This document shows, piece by piece, positions 27,797-38,850 of a stretch of DNA of 64,000 nucleotides. Under the pieces are notes generated by a model. It made no database searches and had not been told where the DNA came from. It saw nothing but the letters and a program-made list of their open reading frames with translations. A program made the translations under genes and the position numbers. Positions within the stretch are counted from its first letter, which is position 1. The number at the start of each line of letters is the position of its first letter. Source of the stretch: Acuticoccus sp. I52.16.1 (GTDB lineage Bacteria; Pseudomonadota; Alphaproteobacteria; Rhizobiales; Amorphaceae); contig NZ_CP094828.1 of assembly GCF_022865125.1 (NCBI RefSeq), forward strand, positions 4,581,219 through 4,645,218, read 5' to 3'.

Positions 27797-29040
27797 ATCA
27801 GCCGGGCTGGGAGGAGGGCGCGCTCTGGCGGGGGCGTCACCGGGTCATCTCGGCGTTGGGGGTGACGCAGATCCTCGCCTGGGGGTCGTCGTACTATCTG
27901 ATGGCCGTGCTGGCGCAGCCGATCGCCTCGGCGACCGGGTGGAGCTATGGCTGGGTCATCGGCGGCTTGTCGCTGGGGCTTCTGGTGTCGGGGCTGGTGT
28001 CGATCCGGGTCGGCCGGCTGATCGACGACTATGGCGGTCGCCCGGTGCTGGCGACGAGTTCGGTCTTCCTCGCGGTGGGGCTGGCGATTCTCGCGGCGGC
28101 ACCGAACCTCGCGGTCTACGTCTTCGCCTGGCTGGTGCTGGGCGTGGGCATGGGGGCCGGCCTCTATGACGCGGCCTTCTCCACCCTCGGCCGGCTCTAT
28201 GGGCCGGGCGGCCGGCGGGCGATCACGACGCTCACGTTGTGGGGCGGCTTCGCCAGCACGGTGTGCTGGCCGCTGTCGGCCCTCCTGGTCGACATGGCGG
28301 GGTGGAGAGGAACCTGTCTCATCTATGCCGGCCTCCAACTCGTCGTGGCGCTGCCGCTGCACCTGATATTGCTGCCGGCGGAGACCCCGCGCCATCGCGC
28401 CGCGCCGGTGGCGACACCGCGGATCGACGCGGCGCCTGCGATGGCCGCCGCAACGCGCACGCGGCTCGTCGTCTTGATGGCGGCGATCGTGACCACCATG
28501 GGCGTCGTCGCGGCGACATGGTCGGTGCACCTCATCACCATCCTGGAGGCGCGGGGCATGACGGTTGCGGCGGCCGTGGCGCTGGGGGCGTTGGTGGGCC
28601 CCTCGCAGGTCGGCGCGCGCGTGGTCGAGATGCTCGGCGGCGGGCGCTATCATCCGATCTGGACGCTGGGCGCGGCGGTGGTCCTGGTGGCGCTGGGGCT
28701 GGGGCTCCTGTGGGCCGGCTTCGTTCTGCCGGCGCTGGCGCTGATCGCCTACGGGGCCGGCAACGGCATCTTCTCGATCGCGCGGGGGACGCTGCCGCTG
28801 GCGCTCTTCGGGTCCGAGGGATATGCGCGGCTGATGGGGCGGCTGGCGATGCCCAGCCTGATCGCCCAGGCGCTCGCCCCGTCCGCGGTGGCGCTGCTGA
28901 TGCAAATGTCGGGCGCGCACGCCGCGTTGTCGCTTCTCCTGGCGCTGGCGACGGCCAACGTCCTCGCCGTGGCGCTGCTGTGGGCGCTGGTGGGCCGCCT
29001 CGTCACCAGCGAGGGGGCCGAGAGCCGGCTCCGCGCCTGA
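27793..29040 (+). CDS. MFS efflux transporter, metalloid-cluster associated (ArsK-like)
   Basis: A 415-residue, 12-helix major facilitator. Opening VTQILAWGSSYYLMAVLAQPIA and the loop-2/3 motif GRLIDDYGGRPVL are clear. Start GTG at 27793 overlaps the flavoprotein stop, so both are made from one message. MFS exporters in arsR-flavoprotein operons (ArsK and relatives) export trivalent arsenicals or antimonite; that role is inferred here from neighbourhood. Other MFS substrates are possible. Confidence 0.75.
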   Translation: MNQPGWEEGALWRGRHRVISALGVTQILAWGSSYYLMAVLAQPIASATGWSYGWVIGGLSLGLLVSGLVSIRVGRLIDDYGGRPVLATSSVFLAVGLAILAAAPNLAVYVFAWLVLGVGMGAGLYDAAFSTLGRLYGPGGRRAITTLTLWGGFASTVCWPLSALLVDMAGWRGTCLIYAGLQLVVALPLHLILLPAETPRHRAAPVATPRIDAAPAMAAATRTRLVVLMAAIVTTMGVVAATWSVHLITILEARGMTVAAAVALGALVGPSQVGARVVEMLGGGRYHPIWTLGAAVVLVALGLGLLWAGFVLPALALIAYGAGNGIFSIARGTLPLALFGSEGYARLMGRLAMPSLIAQALAPSAVALLMQMSGAHAALSLLLALATANVLAVALLWALVGRLVTSEGAESRLRA

Positions 29041-29161
29041 ACGGCCGCAGCGCGGGGGGGGCGCGACCCGCAGAGACCGGCAGCGCCCACAAGGGCCGCG
29101 CGGGTGCGGCAGGGTGCGGTCTGCCGGCGGTCGCCCCGGCGCGCCGGCTGCGGGGTGAGGG

Positions 29162-31585
<2,424 letters not shown>

Positions 31586-31984
31586 GGGTTTCGTCCTGCA
31601 GTCCAAGATCATATCGGGAGTCGCGGATGGTCCGCGAAAATGACGTCAGACGTTAGGGCCAAGGCGCCGCCAATGCACATTAAATATTAGAGATTTCGTC
31701 GATTTCCTTCGCGAATACGCATTCGGTTAAGTGAAAACTATTAAGGCGATCCGATCAAGAATGAGAATGACTAGACGAGACCTGAACGTGTCAAAAACGA
31801 GGCGGAAATGTTGCTGTGCGCGTAGATCGCGGGCGACGACAGAGGTGGCCCGGCCGACTGCATTTTGCTGACACTGGCACGCAACGATGCGTCCGCCCGG
31901 CGGGGCGGCGCGTTACAGATCTGTCCGGCGAGATGTTGTCGCGGCGCGTGGCGGGCGGCTGCTCGGCCGCTCGCCCGTGCGGTC
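31586..31984. other. AT-rich intergenic region upstream of the GH5 gene
   Basis: No gene is visible. The stretch 31655-31790 is markedly AT-rich compared with the rest of the window and must contain the promoter of the leftward cellulase gene. The 31800-31984 part is GC-rich and precedes the stop of the leftward permease gene. I see no hairpin with a U-tract. Confidence 0.6.
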
Positions 31985-33604
31985 TCAGCCGATGAGGTAG
32001 GCGTAGACCAGCACCCAGACCGAGAGGGCGAGGCCGCACAACAGGGTGTAGAGGCCGTTCCAGCGCAGGCCGACGTGCCACGCGCTCTTGCCCGCGAACG
32101 AGCCGGTGAGCAGCGTCGTGGCCGTGAACGGCGAGTTGGAGCCAGACAGCGCCCAGCCGGCCGTCACCGCCACCTGGATAGCCGTCGGCGAGACGCCCAT
32201 GGCCGTGGCGGCCGGCAGCAGCGGGAGGATCATCGAGGCGGTCAGGATGGGGTTCATCGCGATCTGCCCGGCGAACGAGAAGACCCAGACGAGGCCCACC
32301 AGGATCACCGCGGTCGGCACCTGCGACAGGTCCAGCCCGGCCGCCGCCAGCCACTCCGCCACCAGCGTGGAGCCGACGGTGCCGATATAGGCCGCCATCG
32401 ACAGCAGCGTGATCTCGCCACGATAGGCGAGAAGGTCGCGCCGCATATAATTGAGCGCGCGCGTCCTGAGGTAGGCGAGGCGGCGGCCCGGCTCGCCCTG
32501 CGCATAGACCCACCCGGCCGACACGAACGGCACCACCGAGGCGACGACGCCCACCGTGCGCACGCCGCTCAGCATCTGCAACGTCGCCACCAAGGCGAAG
32601 AGGGCGCCCAGGAGCAGCGCCAGCGGGCGCAGCGCCCCCCAGCCCTGGTCGCTCTCCACCCGCTGCGGCGCCCGCCGCACGCGCGGCTTGAACAGCGTGT
32701 CGAGGGCGTAGCCGATCCCCACCAGCAGGAGGCCCGAGACGAAGCTCGGCACCACCAGCGCCGACAACGACGTCCCCGGCAAGAGCGAGGTGGAGATGGC
32801 GACGGCGAACGAGAGCGGCGACCACGGCAGCGTCGCCACCAGCGCCCGTTGCACCGCCAGCAGCATTCGGCGCATCCGGATGGCGCGGATCTCGGGGTCG
32901 GCCTCCTCGCGCGCGCTGCTGGCGGCGAGGCTGCCGAGGAGGGCGATGGCGCCATAGTTGAGGAGCAGCGAGAAGAGCTGGCCACCGACCGACAGCGCCG
33001 CATAGCGCCGCCCCGGCGGCTGGTTGGCGAGGAAGCGCCCGCAGGCGGCGATCGCCGGGGACGTCTGCGCCGCATGCCGCAGCGTCGTCAGCGCCGAGAA
33101 GAAGGCCGTGACGAAGGCGGCCACGAAGAGGCCGTGAACGGTCTGCGCCACCCAATCGTCGTGGACGGCGGCCTGCACCACGGTGATGAGCACCGCGACG
33201 AGGACGAACATGCGCCGCGCGTTCGGTACCACCAGCGCCAGCAGCGCGATGACCGCGACCATCAGCAACGGCACCAGCGCGTTGAGCGCGTCCGGTCCGC
33301 CCCACTCGTCCAGGACGACGCACACGGTCAGGATGACGAGGAGGGCGCCGAGCGTGACGGCGATCCACCCGCCGGGTGCCGGTGGGCTGGCGGGCGCGGG
33401 TGCTGCGGGGTGCTGCGTCAGGTGAGAGCCGATTGTTGCGTGGCCGCCTCGCGGCGGGCGGCGGATATGACGGGGACGCGGCGAGGAGAACCCGCGGCCA
33501 CGAATCAGGATCGGACGAAGCCGCCGGCGCGTCAACGAGCCGAGGCGCAGCGCAGCTGTGCCGGCGACGCATGCTCGTGGATGTCGCGCTCGGGCGCGGG
33601 GCAT
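31985..33604 (-). CDS. Unidentified polytopic membrane permease (ion-transporter-like)
   Basis: A hydrophobic protein with roughly ten to twelve helices after an Arg-rich, non-membrane N-terminus. Inverted-repeat features resemble the ion-transporter superfamily (ArsB/NhaD/DASS-type): a loop with GQIAMNPILTASMILPLLP and, near the C-terminus, GWALSGSNSPFTATTLLTG, both in re-entrant-like Asn/Thr/Pro settings. I cannot name the family or substrate. The start is unclear: ATG at 33604 gives 539 residues but no ribosome site is visible, an ATG at 33670 overlaps the divergent chaC start, and the membrane part begins only near 33320. Confidence 0.65.
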   Translation of the reverse strand: MPRARARHPRACVAGTAALRLGSLTRRRLRPILIRGRGFSSPRPRHIRRPPRGGHATIGSHLTQHPAAPAPASPPAPGGWIAVTLGALLVILTVCVVLDEWGGPDALNALVPLLMVAVIALLALVVPNARRMFVLVAVLITVVQAAVHDDWVAQTVHGLFVAAFVTAFFSALTTLRHAAQTSPAIAACGRFLANQPPGRRYAALSVGGQLFSLLLNYGAIALLGSLAASSAREEADPEIRAIRMRRMLLAVQRALVATLPWSPLSFAVAISTSLLPGTSLSALVVPSFVSGLLLVGIGYALDTLFKPRVRRAPQRVESDQGWGALRPLALLLGALFALVATLQMLSGVRTVGVVASVVPFVSAGWVYAQGEPGRRLAYLRTRALNYMRRDLLAYRGEITLLSMAAYIGTVGSTLVAEWLAAAGLDLSQVPTAVILVGLVWVFSFAGQIAMNPILTASMILPLLPAATAMGVSPTAIQVAVTAGWALSGSNSPFTATTLLTGSFAGKSAWHVGLRWNGLYTLLCGLALSVWVLVYAYLIG

Positions 33605-33668
33605 GGCCAAATCGGTGCGATCGGCCCAAAAGGTCGATCTGGGGGCATGATGAAAAAGGGAGCGGCGC

Positions 33669-34379
33669 ATGCACCGTGGGGGCTTCGACGGCGACGGGAT
33701 CCCGCCGCTGACGTTGACACGAGAACTGGTGGGGCGGCTGCCCGGCCGGGTGGACGGCGACGCACCGCATCCCGTTCCGCGACCCGGCGAGGCCTATTTC
33801 GAGCGCACCGCCGCGGCCATTCTCGCCGCCAAGCGTCCGAACGCGCCGCTGTGGGTGTTCGCCATCGGCTCGCTGATCTGGAACCCGCGGTTCGAGGTGG
33901 GGGAGGCGCGCCCGGCCTTCGTAAAGGGCTGGCACCGGTCCTTCTGCCTGGGGCCGACGCTGTGGCGGCGCGGCAATCCCGAGGCGCCGGGGCGGATGCT
34001 GTCGCTGGACCGAGGCGGCGAATGCTGGGGGATCGCGCTGCGCATGGCCTCGGCCGATCCCGCCGCCGCGCTGACCGCCCTGCTGAAGACCGAGCCGCCG
34101 GTCCCGCCCACCTGGGTCGTCGCCGAGACCGGCGACGGTCCGGTGGACGCCATCGCCTTTACCGCCGACGCCGACTATCCGCTCTATTCGCAGGAGCCGC
34201 ACGAGGACGAGCTGGCCGATATCCTGGCCCGCGCCGTCGGCTCGGTGGGGACGATGGCGGAGTATATCCTCAACACGGTGGAGGAGCTGGAGAGGGCGGG
34301 CGTCTACGACCCCCATCTGTGGCGCATCCAGGCGCTCGTGGCCGAACGGCTGCTGGCGATGGGCGACCGCCCCGCCTGA
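33669..34379 (+). CDS. chaC: Glutathione-specific gamma-glutamylcyclotransferase (ChaC)
   Basis: A 236-residue member of the ChaC/GGCT family, which cleaves glutathione to 5-oxoproline and Cys-Gly. The substrate-binding loop VFAIGSLIWNPRF (near residue 57, the family YGSLxWxPxF motif) and the later GWHRSFCLGPTLWRR, ECWGIALR and YSQEPHEDELADILARAVG segments are typical. ATG at 33669 has AAGGGAG six bases upstream. It is divergent from the permease gene and shares the promoter gap with it. Confidence 0.9.
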   Translation: MHRGGFDGDGIPPLTLTRELVGRLPGRVDGDAPHPVPRPGEAYFERTAAAILAAKRPNAPLWVFAIGSLIWNPRFEVGEARPAFVKGWHRSFCLGPTLWRRGNPEAPGRMLSLDRGGECWGIALRMASADPAAALTALLKTEPPVPPTWVVAETGDGPVDAIAFTADADYPLYSQEPHEDELADILARAVGSVGTMAEYILNTVEELERAGVYDPHLWRIQALVAERLLAMGDRPA

Positions 34380-34391
34380 GCGCCCCTTCCG

Positions 34392-34433
34392 GCCCCTCGT
34401 TTCGAGCCCCTCGTTTCGAGCCCCTCGTATCGG
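34392..34433. repeat. Three tandem 14-bp repeats (GCCCCTCGTTTCGA)
   Basis: Two identical units and a third with three changes, starting 13 bases after the chaC stop. The third unit runs into a GCCCC/GGGGC hairpin (34420-34436, seven-base loop). It may function as a transcript end or be a chance duplication. Confidence 0.7.
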
Positions 34434-34844
34434 GGCGCGCGTTTCGGGCGGTGCGATGCCCCGCGGCCGATCGCGCTGGCGCTACCGTGTCGCACCCCGC
34501 GCTCGCCGGTGCGCTATGGCACAGTAATTGCTTACTTACATCGTGCATGCCGCGCCTGCGGCGCATCGTTTCCCCGGCTCCGATCGTGTGTGATCGTGGG
34601 CCGTTCCACCGGTATCGACCCGCCCGGTCGCCTGCGGTGCGACAGACCCGTGCGGACGCGCCGACGACCGGCGCGCCCCTCTCCGGGTCCGCGCGGAGGC
34701 GGCGGCGGGCGGAACCGGCCGGGCGGCTCGCGGTCCGGCATGGTACAGGGGATAGGTGCGGCCGGCAGGCGCGTCGACGCCGATCGATCGCTAGGATGGT
34801 GGGCCGCCCGGATGCGGGACCGGCGCCTCGGAAAAGGAAAGACA
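34434..34844. promoter_or_regulatory. Upstream region of the first TRAP operon
   Basis: No gene is visible. An AT-richer patch (34515-34550) could hold a promoter, and an inverted repeat CGATC-N6-GATCG (34581-34596) is a possible operator. The 250 bases beyond suggest a long leader or a second promoter closer to dctP. AAAAGGAAAG just before 34845 is the dctP ribosome site. Confidence 0.4.
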
Positions 34845-35825
34845 ATGATGTTCAAAGCACCGCTCGGGACGGCCGTCGCCGCCATAGCGCTGAGCGCCGC
34901 CTTCGCCGGCAGCGCGGCCGTGGCGCAGACCAAGTGGGACATGGCCACCCCATACCCGGACGCCGAGTTCCACGAGAAGAACATTAAGCAGTTCGCCGAG
35001 GACGTCGCCACGGCGACCGACGGGAACGTCGCCATCACCGTCCACACCGGTTCGTCGCTGTTCAAGTCGCCCGAGATCAAGCGCTCGGTCGAGAACCAGC
35101 TCATCCAGGGCGGCGAGATCCTGATGGCGAACCTCTACAACGAGGACCCCATCTTCGGTGCCGACAATCTGCCCTTCGTCGCCACCACCTACGACGAAGC
35201 CAAGGCCGTGTGGGACGTGCAGAAGCCGATCGTCGAGCAGCTGCTGGCGGACGACGGGCTGACGCTGCTCTATGCCGTGCCGTGGCCGGGTCAGGGCTTC
35301 TATCTGAAGGAAGAGATCGAGAGCGCCGACGACCTCCAGGGTGTGCGCTTCCGCACCTACAACGCCGGCACCTCGCGCATGGCCGAGCTTCTCGGCATGG
35401 TGCCGACCGCGGTCGAGGCGGTGGAGATCCCGCAGGCCTTCTCGACCGGCATCGTCGACGGCATGGTCACCTCCGCCGCCACCGGCGCGCGCACCAAGGC
35501 GTGGGACTTCACCGGCAACTTCTACGACTTCCGTGCCTGGCTGCCGAAGATCGTCGTCTTCGTGAATACGTCCGCCTTCGAGTCGCTCGGCGAGGACGAG
35601 CAGGCCGCCATGATGGAAGCCGCCGCCGAGGCCGAGACCCGCGGCTGGAAGTGGAGCGAGGAGGAGAGCGATTCGGCCGTCGAGATCCTCGCCGAGCACA
35701 TGACCATCCACAAGCCGAGCGAGGCGCTGACCGAGGGCCTCGCCGCGATCGGCGCGACGATGGCCGAAGAATGGGCCGCCGAAGCCGGCGACAACGGCAA
35801 GGCCGTGCTCGACGCGCTGAAGTAG
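34845..35825 (+). CDS. dctP: TRAP transporter substrate-binding protein DctP (system 1)
   Basis: A 326-residue periplasmic receptor for a Na+-coupled organic-acid importer. Signal peptide MMFKAPLGTAVAAIALSAAFAGSAAVAQ; mature part begins TKWDMATPYPDAEFHEKN. The ligand-arginine region is GVRFRTYNAGTSRMAELLGMVPTAVEAVEIPQAFSTGIVDG, the DctP family signature. Start ATG at 34845 (or the adjacent ATG at 34848) with AAAAGGAAAG upstream. It is followed by its own small and large permease genes. Confidence 0.95.
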   Translation: MMFKAPLGTAVAAIALSAAFAGSAAVAQTKWDMATPYPDAEFHEKNIKQFAEDVATATDGNVAITVHTGSSLFKSPEIKRSVENQLIQGGEILMANLYNEDPIFGADNLPFVATTYDEAKAVWDVQKPIVEQLLADDGLTLLYAVPWPGQGFYLKEEIESADDLQGVRFRTYNAGTSRMAELLGMVPTAVEAVEIPQAFSTGIVDGMVTSAATGARTKAWDFTGNFYDFRAWLPKIVVFVNTSAFESLGEDEQAAMMEAAAEAETRGWKWSEEESDSAVEILAEHMTIHKPSEALTEGLAAIGATMAEEWAAEAGDNGKAVLDALK

Positions 35826-35911
35826 GATCGTCGACGGTGCCCCGCGCGCCGTCCCTTCGGACCGTCGGCCGGCCCCCGCCGGCCGACACCATTTTCGGAG
35901 TAAGTTGAGAG

Positions 35912-36451
35912 ATGCTGACGCGCGCGCTCGATCTCTTCTACAGAGCCGCCGGCGCCCTCGCCGGGGTATTCCTCGTGGCGATCGCGGTGGTCGTCACCGC
36001 GCAGATCGTCGCGCGCCTGATGGGCAGGATCGTCCCCTCGGCGGATGAGTTCGGCGGCTTCTGCCTCGCCGCGACGTCCTTCCTGGGCCTCGCCTACGCC
36101 TTCCGCGACGGCAGCCACATCCGCGTCACGCTCCTCGTTCACCACACCAAAGGGTGGCTGCGGCAGGGATTGACGATCCTCGCCCTCGCCATCGCCACCG
36201 CGATCACGTCGATCTTCGCCTGGCACACGGCGAAGATGGCGTTGCAGAGTTTCACCCGCAACGAGGTTACCGCCGGGCTGGTGCCGTTGCCGCTATGGCT
36301 GCCGCAGCTCGCCATGGCGGTCGGCGTCGTCCTCTTCGCGCTGGCGGTCTTCGAAGACCTGGTGCGCGCGCTGCTGGGCCGCGACCCCGTCTTCGCGTCC
36401 GGCGAGCATGACCCGCGCGGTACCGAAAACCCCGCCGCCGACACGCACTGA
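35912..36451 (+). CDS. dctQ: TRAP transporter small permease DctQ (system 1)
   Basis: A 179-residue, four-helix membrane subunit that links receptor and large permease. It has the family motif GRIVPSADEFGGFCLAATSFLGLAYAFRDGSHIRVTLL, where the Arg/His-containing loop is typical of DctQ. It lies 86 bases after dctP and 10 bases before dctM. Confidence 0.93.
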   Translation: MLTRALDLFYRAAGALAGVFLVAIAVVVTAQIVARLMGRIVPSADEFGGFCLAATSFLGLAYAFRDGSHIRVTLLVHHTKGWLRQGLTILALAIATAITSIFAWHTAKMALQSFTRNEVTAGLVPLPLWLPQLAMAVGVVLFALAVFEDLVRALLGRDPVFASGEHDPRGTENPAADTH

Positions 36452-36461
36452 AGACGCCATC

Positions 36462-37766
36462 ATGGATCCCATTCTCGTTTCCGTCCTCCTGATCGTCCTG
36501 ATGCTGGTGTTCCTGGCGCTGGGCGTGTGGGTGGCGCTCACCCTCATGATCGTCGGCTATCTCGGCATCGCGCTGTTCTCCGGCGCGCCGCCGGGGGCCA
36601 TCATGGCGATGACGATCTGGGGCCAGTCCTGGTCCTGGGCGCTGACGGCGCTGCCGCTCTTCATCTGGATGGGCGAGATCCTCTACCGCTCCAAGCTGGC
36701 GTCGGAGATGTTCCGGGGCCTGGCGCCCTGGCTGGCGCCGTTGCCGGGCCGGCTGCTCCACGTCAACATCGCGAGCTGCGGCCTCTTCGCGGCGGTGTCC
36801 GGCTCGTCGGCGGCGACGACGGCCACCATCGGCCGCATCACCATTCCGGAGCTGACCAAGCGCAACTACGACCCCGTCGCGGTCATCGGCACCCTGGCCG
36901 GTTCGGCGACGCTCGGCTTCCTCATCCCGCCGTCGATCATCCTCATCGTCTACGGTGTCGCCGCCGACGTCTCGATCTCGCGGCTCTTCATCGCCGGCAT
37001 CGTTCCGGGACTGATGCTGGTGGCGCTGTTCATGGGCTGGGTCGTCGTCTGGTCCTTGCTCAACAAGGACCGCGTGCCGCCGGCCGAGCCGACCATGCCC
37101 CTCGGCCAGCGCATCAGAGCGACCGCCGGACTGATCCCGATCCTCGGCCTGATCGTGTGCGTCATCGGCTCGATCTACGCCGGCATCGCGACGGCGACCG
37201 AGGCGGCGGCGGTCGGCGTCATCGGCGCGCTCGTGCTGTCGCTCCTGTCGGGATCGCTGACGTGGACCTCGCTGAAGGACAGCATCGCCGGCGCCACCAA
37301 GACCACCTGCATGGTCACGCTCATCCTGGCGGGCGCGGCGTTCCTGTCGGTCTCGATGGGGTTCACCGGCATCCCGCGTCAGCTGGCCGCCTGGGTCGGC
37401 TCCTACGACCTCAGCCAGACCGAGCTTCTGCTGGCGCTGACGCTGCTCTTCGTGGTGATGGGCTGCTTCCTCGACGGCATCTCCATCGTGGTACTGACGG
37501 CCTCGGTCATCATGCCCATGGTGCAGGCGGCGGGGGTCGACCTCATCTGGTTCGGCATCTACCTCGTCATCGTCATCGAGATGAGCCAGATCACGCCGCC
37601 GGTGGGCATCAACCTCTTCATCCTCCAATCGATGACCGGGCGGGACCTGTTGTTCGTGGCCAAGGCCGCGTTCCCGTTCTTCCTCCTGCTGATCCTGGCG
37701 ACGGCGCTGCTGATCGCGGTGCCGGGCATCGCGACGCTGCTGCCGTCGTTGATGTCGGCCGGCTGA
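36462..37766 (+). CDS. dctM: TRAP transporter large permease DctM (system 1)
   Basis: A 434-residue permease of the DctM family with about twelve helices and the Na+/substrate motifs GSSAATTATIGRI and GFLIPPSIILIVYGV, repeated in inverted form as QITPPVGINLFILQ near the C-terminus. The ATG at 36462 rather than an upstream in-frame start gives the typical N-terminus MDPILVSVLLIVLM. It ends at a strong hairpin. Confidence 0.95.
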   Translation: MDPILVSVLLIVLMLVFLALGVWVALTLMIVGYLGIALFSGAPPGAIMAMTIWGQSWSWALTALPLFIWMGEILYRSKLASEMFRGLAPWLAPLPGRLLHVNIASCGLFAAVSGSSAATTATIGRITIPELTKRNYDPVAVIGTLAGSATLGFLIPPSIILIVYGVAADVSISRLFIAGIVPGLMLVALFMGWVVVWSLLNKDRVPPAEPTMPLGQRIRATAGLIPILGLIVCVIGSIYAGIATATEAAAVGVIGALVLSLLSGSLTWTSLKDSIAGATKTTCMVTLILAGAAFLSVSMGFTGIPRQLAAWVGSYDLSQTELLLALTLLFVVMGCFLDGISIVVLTASVIMPMVQAAGVDLIWFGIYLVIVIEMSQITPPVGINLFILQSMTGRDLLFVAKAAFPFFLLLILATALLIAVPGIATLLPSLMSAG

Positions 37767-37776
37767 CCGGCCGCGA

Positions 37777-37800
37777 CCGCGCGGCGATGTTGCCGCGCGG
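37777..37800 (+). terminator. Strong hairpin between dctM and the GAF gene
   Basis: A perfect 9-bp stem CCGCGCGGC / GCCGCGCGG with a six-base loop (GATGTT), lying 11 bases after the dctM stop and 30 bases before the next gene. It lacks a U-tract. It may be a partial terminator or an mRNA stability element separating the TRAP genes from the GAF gene. Confidence 0.55.
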
Positions 37801-37830
37801 ACCATTCACGCCCCACCTGGACGCCCCGCC

Positions 37831-38475
37831 ATGACCAGCCCCGCCATGACTAGCCCCGCCTCATCCGGCCCCGCGACGACCCGCCCGGCCGACTTCCACA
37901 CCCGTGCCGTCGACGCGCTGCACGCCGCGATCCTCGCCAGCCGCGCCGAGAGCGACCCGGAGGATGCCGTCCGGCACTTCACGCGAGCCACGCGCGCGCT
38001 CCTCGGCAAGCCCGGCGCGGCGGAGGCTCCCGGCGCCCTGAAGCCGGGCGAGACGCAATTCATCGTCTCGGGCTGCTTCTTCATCACCCCCCTGCGCGAC
38101 AGCATGATCCTCCTCGCCGATCACGGTTTCCCCGCCGCGCAGCGCCACGCGCGCATCAGCGTGACCGACAGTCGCCCCGGCCACGCCGTGCAGACCAAGA
38201 CCCCGGCGGTGGTCCCCAATACCGACGTCGACCCGATCTTCCGCCAGATCCTCAGCTCCGGCGTGGTCGGTTGCTCGGTCTATGTGCCGGTGTTCTGGGG
38301 AGACGAGGTGGTGGGGATGTTCAATACCGCCGCCCAGGCCCGGTACATGTACGACGAGACGGACCTCGCCGTGCAGGTGCTGTTCGCCAACGCCGCCATC
38401 GGCGCCTGGATCGCCAAAGGCGGGCCCGACAAGTTGGCCCGCCTCGCCGCGGAACTCGGCCCGTTCACGGGCTGA
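37831..38475 (+). CDS. GAF-like domain protein downstream of TRAP system 1
   Basis: A 214-residue protein, apparently soluble. After a low-complexity N-terminus (MTSPAMTSPASSGPATTRP) and a helical segment, residues about 70-200 read like a single GAF domain (FIVSGCFFITPLRDSMILLADHG; VPVFWGDEVVGMFNTAAQARYMYDETDLAVQVLFANAAIGAWI). GAF domains bind small molecules. There is no attached output domain, so it may be a stand-alone ligand-binding or redox-sensing protein. Co-directional with the TRAP genes at 65 bases, so probably co-expressed past the hairpin. Confidence 0.65.
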   Translation: MTSPAMTSPASSGPATTRPADFHTRAVDALHAAILASRAESDPEDAVRHFTRATRALLGKPGAAEAPGALKPGETQFIVSGCFFITPLRDSMILLADHGFPAAQRHARISVTDSRPGHAVQTKTPAVVPNTDVDPIFRQILSSGVVGCSVYVPVFWGDEVVGMFNTAAQARYMYDETDLAVQVLFANAAIGAWIAKGGPDKLARLAAELGPFTG

Positions 38476-38584
38476 CGGCGGCCGCCGCCGACGACCCGGC
38501 GACTTCGAGCCGATGCCGTAACGACCCGGCAGCGCAGCTGCGGACCGAGCATGGGACGAAGACGATATGGCGGGTGGGGGAGGC

Positions 38585-38677
38585 TGGCGGAGCCGGAGGG
38601 ATTCGAACCCTCGAAACGGGTTGACCCCGTTTAACGGTTTAGCAAACCGCCGGTTTCAGCCACTCACCCACGGCTCC
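38585..38677 (-). tRNA. tRNA-Ser(GCU)
   Basis: The reverse strand folds into a class II tRNA: acceptor stem GGAGCCG (38677-38671) pairing with CGGCTCC (38595-38589), discriminator G and encoded CCA (38587-38585). Anticodon GCT lies at 38643-38641 in the loop TTTGCTAAA, reading AGC/AGU serine codons. A long variable arm (ACGGGGTCAACCCGT) and the T-loop GGTTCGAATCC are present. Confidence 0.97.
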
Positions 38678-38850
38678 GCGTTGAAAACGTCGTTGATTGC
38701 TACGGGGCAGTCCCGGCGCGGCAAGGTCCGGGTCCGGCGCAATCGCCGCTTTCAGTGTGGTCGGTACCATGGCGGTGCCCCACAGACAAGATCGCTCGCC
38801 CATCCCACCGCAGTGCCCACAGTCCTCTCGCAGTCGGGACGGCATCGGGC

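Noticed and set aside
31791-34316. 841-codon reverse frame overlapping the permease and antisense to chaC
   Set aside because: It covers the permease in a second frame and chaC in antisense; translation is Arg/Gly/Ala-rich with no domain.
34392-34433. Short tandem repeats considered as a CRISPR remnant
   Set aside because: Units are only 14 bp and directly abutting with no spacers; no cas genes are in the window.
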